Shown: positions 1 through 10,121 of the stretch, one piece after another
Position numbering within the stretch: the stretch's first letter is position 1
Layout of the letters: each line of letters starts with the position of its first letter
DNA from: Hippophae tibetana
Lineage: Eukaryota; Streptophyta; Magnoliopsida; Rosales; Elaeagnaceae
Direction of reading: 5' to 3'
Assembly (NCBI GenBank): GCA_037013495.1
Contig: CM072801.1
Coordinates: 33,592,001-33,656,000, forward strand
DNA: 64,000 nt
The notes under the pieces: generated by a model
Told to the model about the DNA's origin: nothing
The model's database searches: none
Seen by the model: the letters and a program-made list of their open reading frames with translations, nothing else
Made by a program: the position numbers and the translations under genes

Positions 1-363
1 TATATCAAATCGAAGCTCTTATCGATTCACACAATTATTTTTGGCCTCACTATGGAACTTGAATTATATAACAAAGTTCCATCATTTAAATCACTAACCA
101 TGGCTTTTAGCTTTTTCTGGCAAATTTCCGTTTTACTTACCTTCGATTTTATTCAATACAGCTCTAAAGGAGATATTTGTTACGACCAAGGTTTCATTAT
201 TTATGAGGTCCATAAATCTATATTCTTCGAAAAGGAAATAGGAGAATAGAAAAAGAATGGAGCAACTGTGGAAATTTTCAATAAAACAAAACATTTAATA
301 AATCGAACTTTCAACTTTATACGACAAAAACTTTTGACTATGCTATCGTAAGGACTATTATAA
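1..363 (+). repeat. Monomer A, reference copy (363 bp)
   Basis: This is the first complete A monomer. It starts TATATCAAATCGAAGCTC. In order it carries an ATCGATTCACACAATT box, a CCTCACTATGGAAC box, CCATGGCTTTTAGC, CAAATTTCCGTTTTACTTA, TCTAAAGGAGATATTTGT, TTCGAAAAGGAAATAGGAG, CAAAACATTTAATAAATCG, and a terminal TTTATACGAC / ACTTTTGACT / TATCGTAAGGAC series before the next monomer. In most of the window A carries TAGAGCTC (a SacI site) near its middle; this copy has TACAGCTC. It aligns with B over its full length, which suggests both come from one ancestral monomer of about 360 bp. Confidence 0.95.
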
Positions 364-373
364 TATATCAAAT
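318..373 (+). other. Conserved monomer-boundary box
   Basis: The last ~45 bp of each monomer and first ~10 bp of the next are the best conserved stretch between A and B: TTTATACGAC, then ACTTTTGACT, then TATCGTAA, then TTATAATATATCAAAT. The same boundary recurs at nearly every monomer junction. A strongly conserved window in an otherwise drifting satellite can mark a protein-binding or nucleosome-linker region or a recombination-prone site; the sequence alone does not decide. The interval given is one example, at the A-to-B junction. Confidence 0.6.
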
Positions 374-470
374 TTATGCTCTTATCGATTCACAAAATTA
401 GTGGTAGCTTCAATAAGGAACTTGAATTATGTACCCAAATCCATCATTTACATCACTTACCTAGGGTTTT

Positions 471-488
471 AGGTTTTTCTCCCAAATT
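471..488 (+). other. Telomere-like TAGGGTTTTAGG motif in B monomers
   Basis: This B monomer contains CTAGGGTTTTAGGTTTTT, and nearly every other B has the same block. It is close to two units of the plant-type telomere repeat TTTAGGG, with one extra T and loss of the second GGG. The A monomer has a degenerate counterpart (CCATGGCTTTTAGCTTTTT), and divergent A monomers have the intermediate CCAAGGGTTTTAGC. The resemblance may be chance in T-rich DNA. If it is real, it would fit a plant host and a subtelomeric history. Confidence 0.35.
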
Positions 489-580
489 TCCGTTTTACTT
501 GTTTTTAATTTTATTCAATAGAACTGTAAAGGAGATATTTGTGCCGACCATGGGTTCTTTATATATGTGTTCAATAAATC

Positions 581-602
581 TTTATTTTTTGAAAAAAAAA
601 TA
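581..602 (+). other. A/T inverted repeat and poly(A) tract in B
   Basis: In B, a run of T is followed by one G and a run of A, then TAGGAG, giving a near-perfect A/T inverted repeat able to form a short hairpin or cruciform. The A run varies by a few bases between copies and in many X-type dimers is interrupted as GAAATAAAATAGG. Length change here and in the poly(A) tract about 50 bp downstream explains most of the small variation in dimer length. Confidence 0.55.
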
Positions 603-3600
603 GGAGAATAGTAAAAGAAAGAAGAAACTGTTGAAATTAAAAAAAAACAAAACATTTGATAAATTCTACTCATAACTTTATACGACTATAACTTTTGACT
701 CGGGTATCGTAACGAAAATTATAATATATCAAATCGAAGCTCTTATCGATTCACACAATTATTTCTGGCCTCACTATGGAACCTGAATTATATAACCAAG
801 TTCCATCATTTACATCACTAACCATGGCTTTTAGCTTTTTCTGGCAAATTTCCGTTTTACTTACCTTCGATTTTATTCAATACAGCTCTAAAGGAGATAT
901 TTGTTACGACCAAGGTTTCATTATTTATGAGGTCCATAAATCTATATTCTTCGAAAAGGAAATAGGAGAATAGAAAAAGAATGGAGCAACTGTGGAAATT
1001 TTGAATAAAACAAAACATTTAATAAATCGAAATTTCAACTTTATACGACAAAAACTTTTGACTATGGTATCGTAAGGACTCTTATAATATATCAAATTTA
1101 AGCTCTTATCGATTCACAAAATTAGTGGTAGCTTCAACAAGGAACTTGAATTATGTACCCAAATCCATCATTTACATCACTTACCTAGGGTTTTAGGTTT
1201 TTCTCCCAAATTTCCGTTTTACTTAGTTTTAATTTTATTCAATAGAACTGTAAAGGAGATATTTGTGCCGACCATGGGTTCTTTATATATGTGTTCAATA
1301 AATCTTTATTTTTTGAAAAAAAAATAGGAGAATAGTAAAAGAAAGAAGAAACTGTTGAAATTAAAAAAAAACAAAACATTTGATAAATTCTACTCATAAC
1401 TTTATACGACTATAACTTTTGACTCGGGTATCGTAACGAAAATTATAATATATCAAATCGAAGCTCTTATCGATTCACACAATTATTTCTGGCCTCACTA
1501 TGGAACCTGAATTATATAACCAAGTTCCATCATTTACATCACTAACCATGGCTTTTAGCTTTTTCTGGCAAATTTCCGTTTTACTTACCTTCGATTTTAT
1601 TCAATACAGCTCTAAAGGAGATATTTGTTACGACCAAGGTTTCATTATTTATGAGGTCCATAAATCTATATTCTTCGAAAAGGAAATAGGAGAATAGAAA
1701 AAGAATGGAGCAACTGTGGAAATTTTGAATAAAACAAAACAATTAATAAATCGAACTTTCAACTTTATACGACAAAAACTTTTGACTATGGTATAGTAAG
1801 GACTATTATAATATATCAAATTTATGCTCTTATCGATTCACAAAATTAGTGGTAGCTTCAATAAGGAACTTGAATTATGTACCCAAATCCATCATTTACA
1901 TCACTTACCTAGGGTTTTAGGTTTTTCTCCCAAATTTCCGTTTTACTTGTTTTTAATTTTATTCAATAGAACTGTAAAGGAGATATTTGTGCCGACCATG
2001 GGTTCTTTATATATGTGTTCAATAAATCTCTATTTTTTGAAAAAAAATAGGAGAATAGTAAAAGAAAGAAGAAACTGTTGAAATTAAAAAAAACAAAACA
2101 TTTGATAAATTCTACTCATAACTTTATACGACTATAACTTTTGACTCGGGTATTGTAACGAAAATTATAATATATCAAATCGAAGCTCTTATCGATTCAC
2201 ACAATTATTTCTGGCCTCACTATGGAACTTGAATTATATAACAAAGTTCCATCATTTAAATCACTAACCATGGCTTTTAGCTTTTTCTGGCAAATTTCCG
2301 TTTTACTTACCTTCGATTTTATTCAATACAGCTCTAAAGGAGATATTTGTTACGACCAAGGTTTCATTATTTATGAGGTCCATAAATCTATATTCTTCGA
2401 AAAGGAAATAGGAGAATAGAAAAAGAATGGAGCAACTGTGGAAATTTTCAATAAAACAAAACATTTAATAAATCGAACTTTCAACTTTATACGACAAAAA
2501 CTTTTGACTATGCTATCGTAAGGACTATTATAATATATCAAATTTATGCTCTTATCGATTCACAAAATTAGTGGTAGCTTCAATAAGGAACTTGAATTAT
2601 GTACCCAAATCCATCATTTACATCACTTACCTAGGGTTTTAGGTTTTTCTCCCAAATTTCCGTTTTACTTGTTTTTAATTTTATTCAATAGAACTGTAAA
2701 GGAGATATTTGTGCCGACCATGGGTTCTTTATATATGTGTTCAATAAATCTTTATTTTTTGAAAAAAAAATAGGAGAATAGTAAAAGAAAGAAGAAACTG
2801 TTGAAATTAAAAAAAAACAAAACATTTGATAAATTCTACTTATAACTTTATACGACTATAACTTTTGACTCGGGTATCGTAACGAAAATTATAATATATC
2901 AAATCGAAGCTCTTATCGATTCACACAATTATTTCTGGCCTCACTATGGAACCTGAATTATATAACCAAGTTCCATCATTTACATCACTAACCATGGCTT
3001 TTAGCTTTTTCTGGCAAATTTCCGTTTTACTTACCTTCGATTTTATTCAATAGAGCTCTAAAGGAGATATTTGTTACGACCAAGGTTTCATTATTTATGA
3101 GGTCCATAAATCTATATTCTTCGAAAAGGAAATAGGAGAATAGAAAAAGAATGGAGCAACTGTGGAAATTTTCAATAAAACAAAACATTTAATAAATCGA
3201 ACTTTCAACTTTATACGACAAAAACTTTTGACTATGCTATCGTAAGGACTATTATATTATATCAAATTTATGCTCTTATCGATTCACAAAATTAGTGGTA
3301 GCTTCAATAAGGAACTTGAATTATGTACACAAATCCATCATTTACATCACTTACCTAGGGTTTTAGGTTTTTCTCCCAAATTTCCGTTTTACTTGTTTTT
3401 AATTTTATTCAATAGAACTGTAAAGGAGATATTTGTGCCGACCATGGGTTCTTTATATATGTGATCAATAAATCTCTATTTTTTGAAAAAAAATAGGAGA
3501 ATAGTAAAAGAAAGAAGAAACTGTTGAAATTAAAAAAAAACAAAACATTTGATAAATTCTACTCATAACTTTATACGACTATAACTTTTGACTCGGGTAT

Positions 3601-6510
3601 CGTAACGAAAATTATAATATATCAAATCGAAGCTCTTATCGATTCACACAATTATTTCTGGCCTCACTATGGAACTTGAATTATATAACAAAGTTCCATC
3701 ATTTAAATCACTAACCATGGCTTTTAGCTTTTTCTGGCAAATTTCCGTTTTACTTACCTTCGATTTTATTCAATACAGCTCTAAAGGAGATATTTGTTAC
3801 GACCAAGGTTTCATTATTTATGAGGTCCATAAATCTATATTCTTCGAAAAGGAAATAGGAGAATAGAAAAAGAATGGAGCAACTGTGGAAATTTTCAATA
3901 AAACAAAACATTTAATAAATCGAACTTTCAACTTTATACGACAAAAACTTTTGACTATGCTATCGTAAGGACTATTATAATATATCAAATTTATGCTCTT
4001 ATCGATTCACAAAATTAGTGGTAGCTTCAATAAGGAACTTGAATTATGTACCCAAATCCATCATTTACATCACTTACCTAGGGTTTTAGGTTTTTCTCCC
4101 AAATTTCCGTTTTACTTGTTTTTAATTTTATTCAATAGAACTGTAAAGGAGATATTTGTGCCGACCATGGGTTCTTTATATATGTGTTCAATAAATCTCT
4201 ATTTTCTGAAAAAAAAATTAGGAGAATAGTAAAAGAAAGAAGCAACTGTTGAAATTAAAAAAAACAAAACATTTGATAAATTCTACTCATAACTTTATAC
4301 GACTATAACTTTTGACTCGGGTATCGTAACGAAAATTATAATATATCAAATCGAAGCTCTTATCGATTCACACAATTATTTCTGGCCTCACTATGGAACC
4401 TGAATTATATAACCAAGTTCCATCATTTACATCACTAACCATGGCTTTTAGCTTTTTCTGGCAAATTTCCGTTTTACTTACCTTCGATTTTATTCAATAC
4501 AGCTCTAAAGGAGATATTTGTTACGACCAAGGTTTCATTATTTATGAGGTCCATAAATCTATATTCTTCGAAAAGGAAATAGGAGAATAGAAAAAGAATG
4601 GAGCAACTGTGGAAATTTTGAATAAAACAAAACATTTAATAAATCGAACTTTCAACTTTATACGACTAAAACTTTTGACTATGCTATAGTAAGGACTATT
4701 ATAATATATCAAATTTATGCTCTTATCGATTCACAAAATTAGTGGTAGCTTCAATAAGGAACTTGAATTATGTACCCAAATCCATCATTTACATCACTTA
4801 CCTAGGGTTTTAGGTTTTTCTCCCAAATTTCGGTTTTACTTGTTTTTAATTTTATTCAATAGAACTGTAAAGGAGATATTTGTGCCGACCATGGGTTCTT
4901 TATATATGTGTTCAATAAATCTCTATTTTTTGAAAAAAAATAGGAGAATAGTAAAAGAAAGAAGAAACTGTTGAAATTAAAAAAAAAACAAAACATTTGA
5001 TAAATTCTACTCATAACTTTATACGACTATAACTTTTGACTCGGGTATCGTAACGAAAATTATAATATATCAAATCGAAGCTCTTATCGATTCACACAAT
5101 TATTTCTGGCCTCACTATGGAACTTGAATTATATAACAAAGTTCCATCATTTAAATCACTAACCATGGCTTTTAGCTTTTTCTGGCAAATTTCCGTTTTA
5201 CTTACCTTCGATTTTATTCAATACAGCTCTAAAGGAGATATTTGTTACGACCAAGGTTTCATTATTTATGAGGTCCATAAATCTATATTCTTCGAAAAGG
5301 AAATAGGAGAATAGAAAAAGAATGGAGCAACTGTGGAAATTTTGAATAAAACAAAACATTTAATAAATCGAACTTTCAACTTTATACGACAAAAACTTTT
5401 GACTATGCTATCGTAAGGACTATTATAATATATCAAATTTATGCTCTTATCGATTCACAAAATTAGTGGTAGCTTCAATAAGGAACTTGAATTATGTACC
5501 CAAATCCATCATTTACATCACTTACCTAGGGTTTTAGGTTTTTCTCCCAAATTTCCGTTTTACTTGTTTTTAATTTTATTCAATAGAACTGTAAAGGAGA
5601 TATTTGTGCCGACCATGGGTTCTTTATATATGTGTTCAATAAATCTCTATTTTCTGAAAAAAATAGGAGAATAGTAAAAGAAAGAAGCAACTGTTGAAAT
5701 TAAAAAAAACAAAACATTTGATAAATTCTACTCATAACTTTATACGACTATAACTTTTGACTCGGGTATCGTAACGAAAATTATAATATATCAAATCGAA
5801 GCTCTTCTCGATTCACACAATTATTTCTGGCCTCACTATGGAACTTGAATTATATAACCAAGTTCCATCATTTACATCACTAACCATGGCTTTTAGCTTT
5901 TTCTGGCAAATTTCCGTTTTACTTACCTTCGATTTTATTCAATACAGCTCTCAAGGAGATATTTGTTACGACCAAGGTTTCATTATTTATGAGGTCCATA
6001 AATCTATATTCTTCGAAAAGGAAATAGGAGAATAGAAAAAGAATGGAGCAACTGTGGAAATTTTCAATAAAACAAAACATTTAATAAATCGAACTTTCAA
6101 CTTTATACGACAAAAACTTTTGACTATGCTATCGTAAGGACTATTATAATATATCAAATTTATGCTCTTATCGATTCACAAAATTAGTGGTAGCTTCAAT
6201 AAGGAACTTGAATTATCTACCCAAATCCATCATTTACATCACTTACCTAGGGTTTTAGGTTTTTCTCCCAAATTTCCGTTTTACTTGTTTTTAATTTTAT
6301 TCAATAGAACTGTAAAGGAGATATTTGTGCCGACCATGGGTTCTTTATATATGTGTTCAATAAATCTCTATTTTCTGAAAAAAAAAATAGGAGAATAGTA
6401 AAAGAAAGAAGCAACTGTTGAAACTAAAAAAAACAAAACATTTGATAAATTCTACTCATAACTTTATACGACTATAACTTTTGACTCGGGTGTCGTAACG
6501 AAAATTATAA

Positions 6511-6873
6511 TATATCAAATCGAAGCTCTTATCGATTCACACAATTATTTCTGGCCTCACTAATGAACCTGAATTATATAACCAAGTTCCATCATTTACA
6601 TCACTAACCAAGGGTTTTAGCTTTTTCTCGCAAATTTCCGTTTTACTTACCTTCGATTTTATTCAATAGAGCTCTAAAGGAGATATATGTTCCGACCAAA
6701 GTTTCTTTAACTATGTGTTAAATAAATCTATATTCTCTGAAAAGGAAATAGGAGAATAGAAAAAGAATGGAGCAACTGTGGAAATTTTGAATAAAACAAA
6801 ACATTTAATAAATCGAACTTTCAACTTTATACGACAAAAACTTTTGACTATGGTATCGTAAGGACTATTATAA
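6511..6873 (+). repeat. Mosaic A monomer with B-like centre
   Basis: This A begins normally, but reads CACTAATGAACCTG, then ACCAAGGGTTTTAGC, then GTTCCGACCAAAGTTTC and TATGTGTTAAATAAATC before returning to an A-type end. The central part resembles B (CCGACCATGGGTTC, TATGTGTTCAATAAATC) more than ordinary A. It may be an old conversion tract or a relic of the ancestral monomer. Confidence 0.6.
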
Positions 6874-9800
6874 TATATCGAATTTATGCTCTTATCGATT
6901 CACAAAATTAGTGGTAGCTTCAATAAGGAACTTGAATTATGTACCCAAATCCATCATTTACATCACTTACCTAGGGTTTTAGGTTTTTCTCCCAAATTTC
7001 CGTTTTACTTGTTTTTAATTTTATTCAATAGAACTGTAAAGGAGATATTTGTGCCGACCATGGGTTCTTTATATATGTTTTCAATAAATCTCTATTTTTT
7101 GAAAAAAAAAAGGAGAATAGTAAAAGAAAGAAGCAACTGTTGAAATTAAAAAAAACAAAACATTTGATAAATTCTACTCATAACTTTATACGACTATAAC
7201 TTTTGACTCGGGTATCGTAACGAAAATTATAATATATCAAATCGAAGCTCTTATCGATTCACACAATTATTTCTGGCCTCACTATGGAACCAGAATTATA
7301 TAACCAAGTTCCATCATTTACCTCACTAATCATGGCTTTTAGCTTTTTCTCGCAAATTTCCGTTTTACTTACCTTCGATTTTATTCAATAGAGCTCTAAA
7401 GGAGATATTTGTTACGACCAAGGTTTCATTATTTATGAGGTCCATAAATCTATATTATTCGAAAAGGAAATAGGAGAATAGAAAAAGAAAGGAGTAATTG
7501 TGGAAATTTTCAATAAAACAAAACATTTAATAAATCGAACTTTCAACTTTATACGACAAAAACTTTTGACTATGGTATCGTAAGGACTATTATAATATAT
7601 CAAATTTAAGCTCTTATCCATTCACAAAATTAGTGGTAGCTTCAACAAGGAACTTGAATTATGTACCCAAATCCATCATTTACATCACTTACCTAGGGTT
7701 TTAGGTTTTTCTCCCAAATTTCCGTTTTACTTGTTTTTAATTTTATTCAATAGAACTGTAAAGGAGATATTTGTGCCGACCATGGGTTCTTTATATATGT
7801 GTTCAATAAATCTCTATTTTTTGAAATAAAATAGGAGAATAGGGATAGAAAGATGCAACTGTTGAAATTAAAAAAAAACAAAACATTTGATAAATTCTAC
7901 TCATAACTTTATACGACGATAACTTTTGACTCGGGTATCGTAACGAAATTTATAATATATCAAATCGAAGCTCTTATAGATTCACACAATTATTTCTGGC
8001 CTCACTATGGAACCAGAATTATATAACCAAGTTCCATCATTTACCTCACTAATCATGGCTTTTAGCTTTTTCTCGCAAATTTCCGTTTTACTTACCTTCG
8101 ATTTTATTTAATAGAGCTCTAAAGGAGATATTTGTTACGACCAAGGTTTCATTATTTATGAGGTCCATAAATCTATATTCTTCGAAAAGGAAATAGGAGA
8201 ATAGAAAAAGAAAGGAGCAACTGTGGAAATTTTCAATAAAACAAAACATTTAATAAATCGAACTTTCAACTTTATACGACAAAAACTTTTGACTATGGTA
8301 TCGTAAGGACTATTATAATATATCAAATTTAAGCTCTTATCGATTCACAAAGTTAGTGGTAGCTTCAACAAGGAACTTGAATTATGTACCCAAATCCATC
8401 ATTTACATCACTTACCTAGGGTATTAGGTTTTTCTCCCAAATTTCCGTTTTACTTAGTTTTGAATTTTTTTCAATAGAACTGTAAAGGAGATATTTGTGC
8501 CGACCATGGGTTCTTTATATATGTGTTCAATAAATCTCTATTTATTGAAAAAAATAGGAGAATAGTAAAAGAAAGAAGAAACTGTTGAAATTAAAAAAAA
8601 AACATTTGATAAATTCTACTCATAACTTTATACGACTATAACTTTTGACTCGGGTATCGTAACGAAAATTATAATATATCAAATCGAAGCTCTTGTCGAT
8701 TCACACAATTATTTCTGGCCTCACTATGGAACCTGAATTATATAACCAAGTTCCATCATTTACATCACTAACCATGGCTTTTAGCTTTTTCTGGCAAATT
8801 TCCGTTTTACTTAGCTTCGATTTTATTCAATACAGCTCTAAAGGAGATATTTGTTATGACCAAGGTTTCATTATTTATGAGGTCCATAAATCTATATTCT
8901 TCGAAAAGGAAATAGGAGAATAGAAAAAGAATGGAGCAACTGTGGAAATTTTGAATAAAACAAAACATTTAATGAATCGAACTTTCAACTTTATACGACA
9001 AAAACTTTTGACTATGGTATCGTAAGGACTATTATAATATATCGAATTTATGCTCTTATCGATTCACAAAATTAGTGGTAGCTTCAATAAGGAACTTGAA
9101 TTATGTACCCAAATCCATCATTTACATCACTTACCTAGGGTTTTAGCTTTTTCTCCCAAATTTCCGTTTTACTTGTTTTTAATTTTATTCAATAGAACTG
9201 TAAAGGAGATATTTGTGCCGACCATGGGTTCTTTATATATGTTTTCAATAAATCTCTATTTTTTGAAAAAAAAAGGAGAATAGTAAAAGAAAGAAGCAAC
9301 TGTTGAAATTAAAAAAAACAAAACATTTGATAAATTCTACTCATAACTTTATACGACTATAACTTTTGACTCGGGTATCGTAACGAAAATTATAATATAT
9401 CAAATCGAAGCTCTTATCGATTCACACAATTATTTCTGGCCTCACTATGGAACCAGAATTATATAACCAAGTTCCATCATTTACCTCACTAATCATGGCT
9501 TTTAGCTTTTTCTCGCAAATTTTCGTTTTACTTACCTTCGATTTTATTTAATAGAGCTCTAAAGGAGATATTTGTTACGACCAAGGTTTCATTATTTATG
9601 AGGTCCATAAATCTATATTCTTCGAAAAGGAAATAGGAGAATAGAAAAAGAAAGGAGCAACTGTGGAAATTTTCAATAAAACAAAACATTTAATAAATCG
9701 AACTTTCAACTTTATACGACAAAAACTTTTGACTATGGTATCGTAAGGACTATTATAATATATCAAATTTAAGCTCTTATCGATTCACACAATTAGTGTG

Positions 9801-10121
9801 AGCCTCACTAAGGAACCTGAATTATGTACCCAAATCCATCATTTACATCACTTACCTAGGGTTTTAGGTTTTTCTCCCAAATTTTCGTTTTACTTAGTTT
9901 TAATTTTATTCAATAGAACTGTAAAGGAGATATTTGTGCCGACCATGGGTTCTTTATATATGTGTTCAATAAATCTCTATTTTTTGAAAAAAATAGGAGA
10001 ATAGTAAAAGAAAGGAGCCACTCTTGAAATTTTCAAAAAAAAAACAAAACATTTGATAAATTCTACTTTTAACTTTATACGACTATAACTTTTGACTCTG
10101 GAATCGTAACGAAAATTATAA
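6511..10121 (+). repeat. Transitional block, five dimers
   Basis: Dimers begin at 6511, 7233, 7956, 8675 and 9396. The A at 6511 is a mosaic with a B-like centre. The A monomers at 7233, 7956 and 9396 share ACCAGAATTATATAACC and CCTCACTAATCATGG. The dimer at 8675 is a left-block type (TACAGCTC, CTGGCAAATT) embedded here. B monomers starting at 6874 and 9038 share the unusual start TATATCGAATTTATGC and ATATATGTTTTCAATAAATC, and each is followed by an ACCAGAATT-type A. This suggests a duplication of about three dimers (roughly 2.16 kb). Confidence 0.75.

Larger units (their letters stand above)
364..724 (+). repeat. Monomer B, reference copy (361 bp)
   Basis: This is the first complete B monomer. 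It starts TATATCAAATTTATGCTC (TTTAAGCTC in most later copies). Diagnostic differences from A are ACAAAATTAGTGGTAGC near the start, CCTAGGGTTTTAGG in place of CCATGGCTTTTAGC, ACTTGTTTTTAATTTT or ACTTAGTTTTAATTTT, GTGCCGACCATGGGTTC, an A/T inverted repeat followed by TAGGAG, and a terminal ACTCGGGTATCGTAACG. A CCTAGG (AvrII) site occurs in B but not A, so that digest should release the 724-bp dimer, while ATCGAT (ClaI) occurs in both monomers and should give a ladder of about 362 bp. Confidence 0.95.
1..6510 (+). repeat. Left homogeneous block, nine dimers
   Basis: Dimers begin at 1, 725, 1449, 2171, 2895, 3618, 4342, 5066 and 5787. Markers are TTTTTCTGGCAAATT in A and, in eight of the nine A monomers, TACAGCTC instead of TAGAGCTC (the exception begins at 2895). 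Two A subtypes exist. One reads GGAACTTGAATTATATAAC with TTTAAATCAC (1, 2171, 3618, 5066); the other reads GGAACCTGAATTATATAAC with TTTACATCAC (725, 1449, 2895, 4342). From 2171 they alternate strictly, giving a unit of about 1,447 bp. The dimer at 5787 mixes both subtypes. The TAC change leaves a 65-codon frame open in A, and B has an open frame of 64-85 codons; both vary at random outside the block and look non-coding. Confidence 0.85.

Noticed and set aside
52..249. Open frame of 65 codons, repeated at 776, 1500, 2222, 3669, 4393, 5117 and 5838
   Set aside because: It lies wholly within monomer A and is closed by a TAG in almost all other copies. It is a by-product of the repeat, with no start context, domain or constraint visible.
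355..373. TATA-like promoter at monomer starts (TTATAATATATC)
   Set aside because: A+T-rich sequence of this kind is expected by composition, and no transcript start or gene follows it.
376..603. Open frame of 75-85 codons in B, repeated in the left block
   Set aside because: It depends on TTTATGCTC versus TTTAAGCTC at the start and on poly(A) length at the end, both freely variable between B copies.
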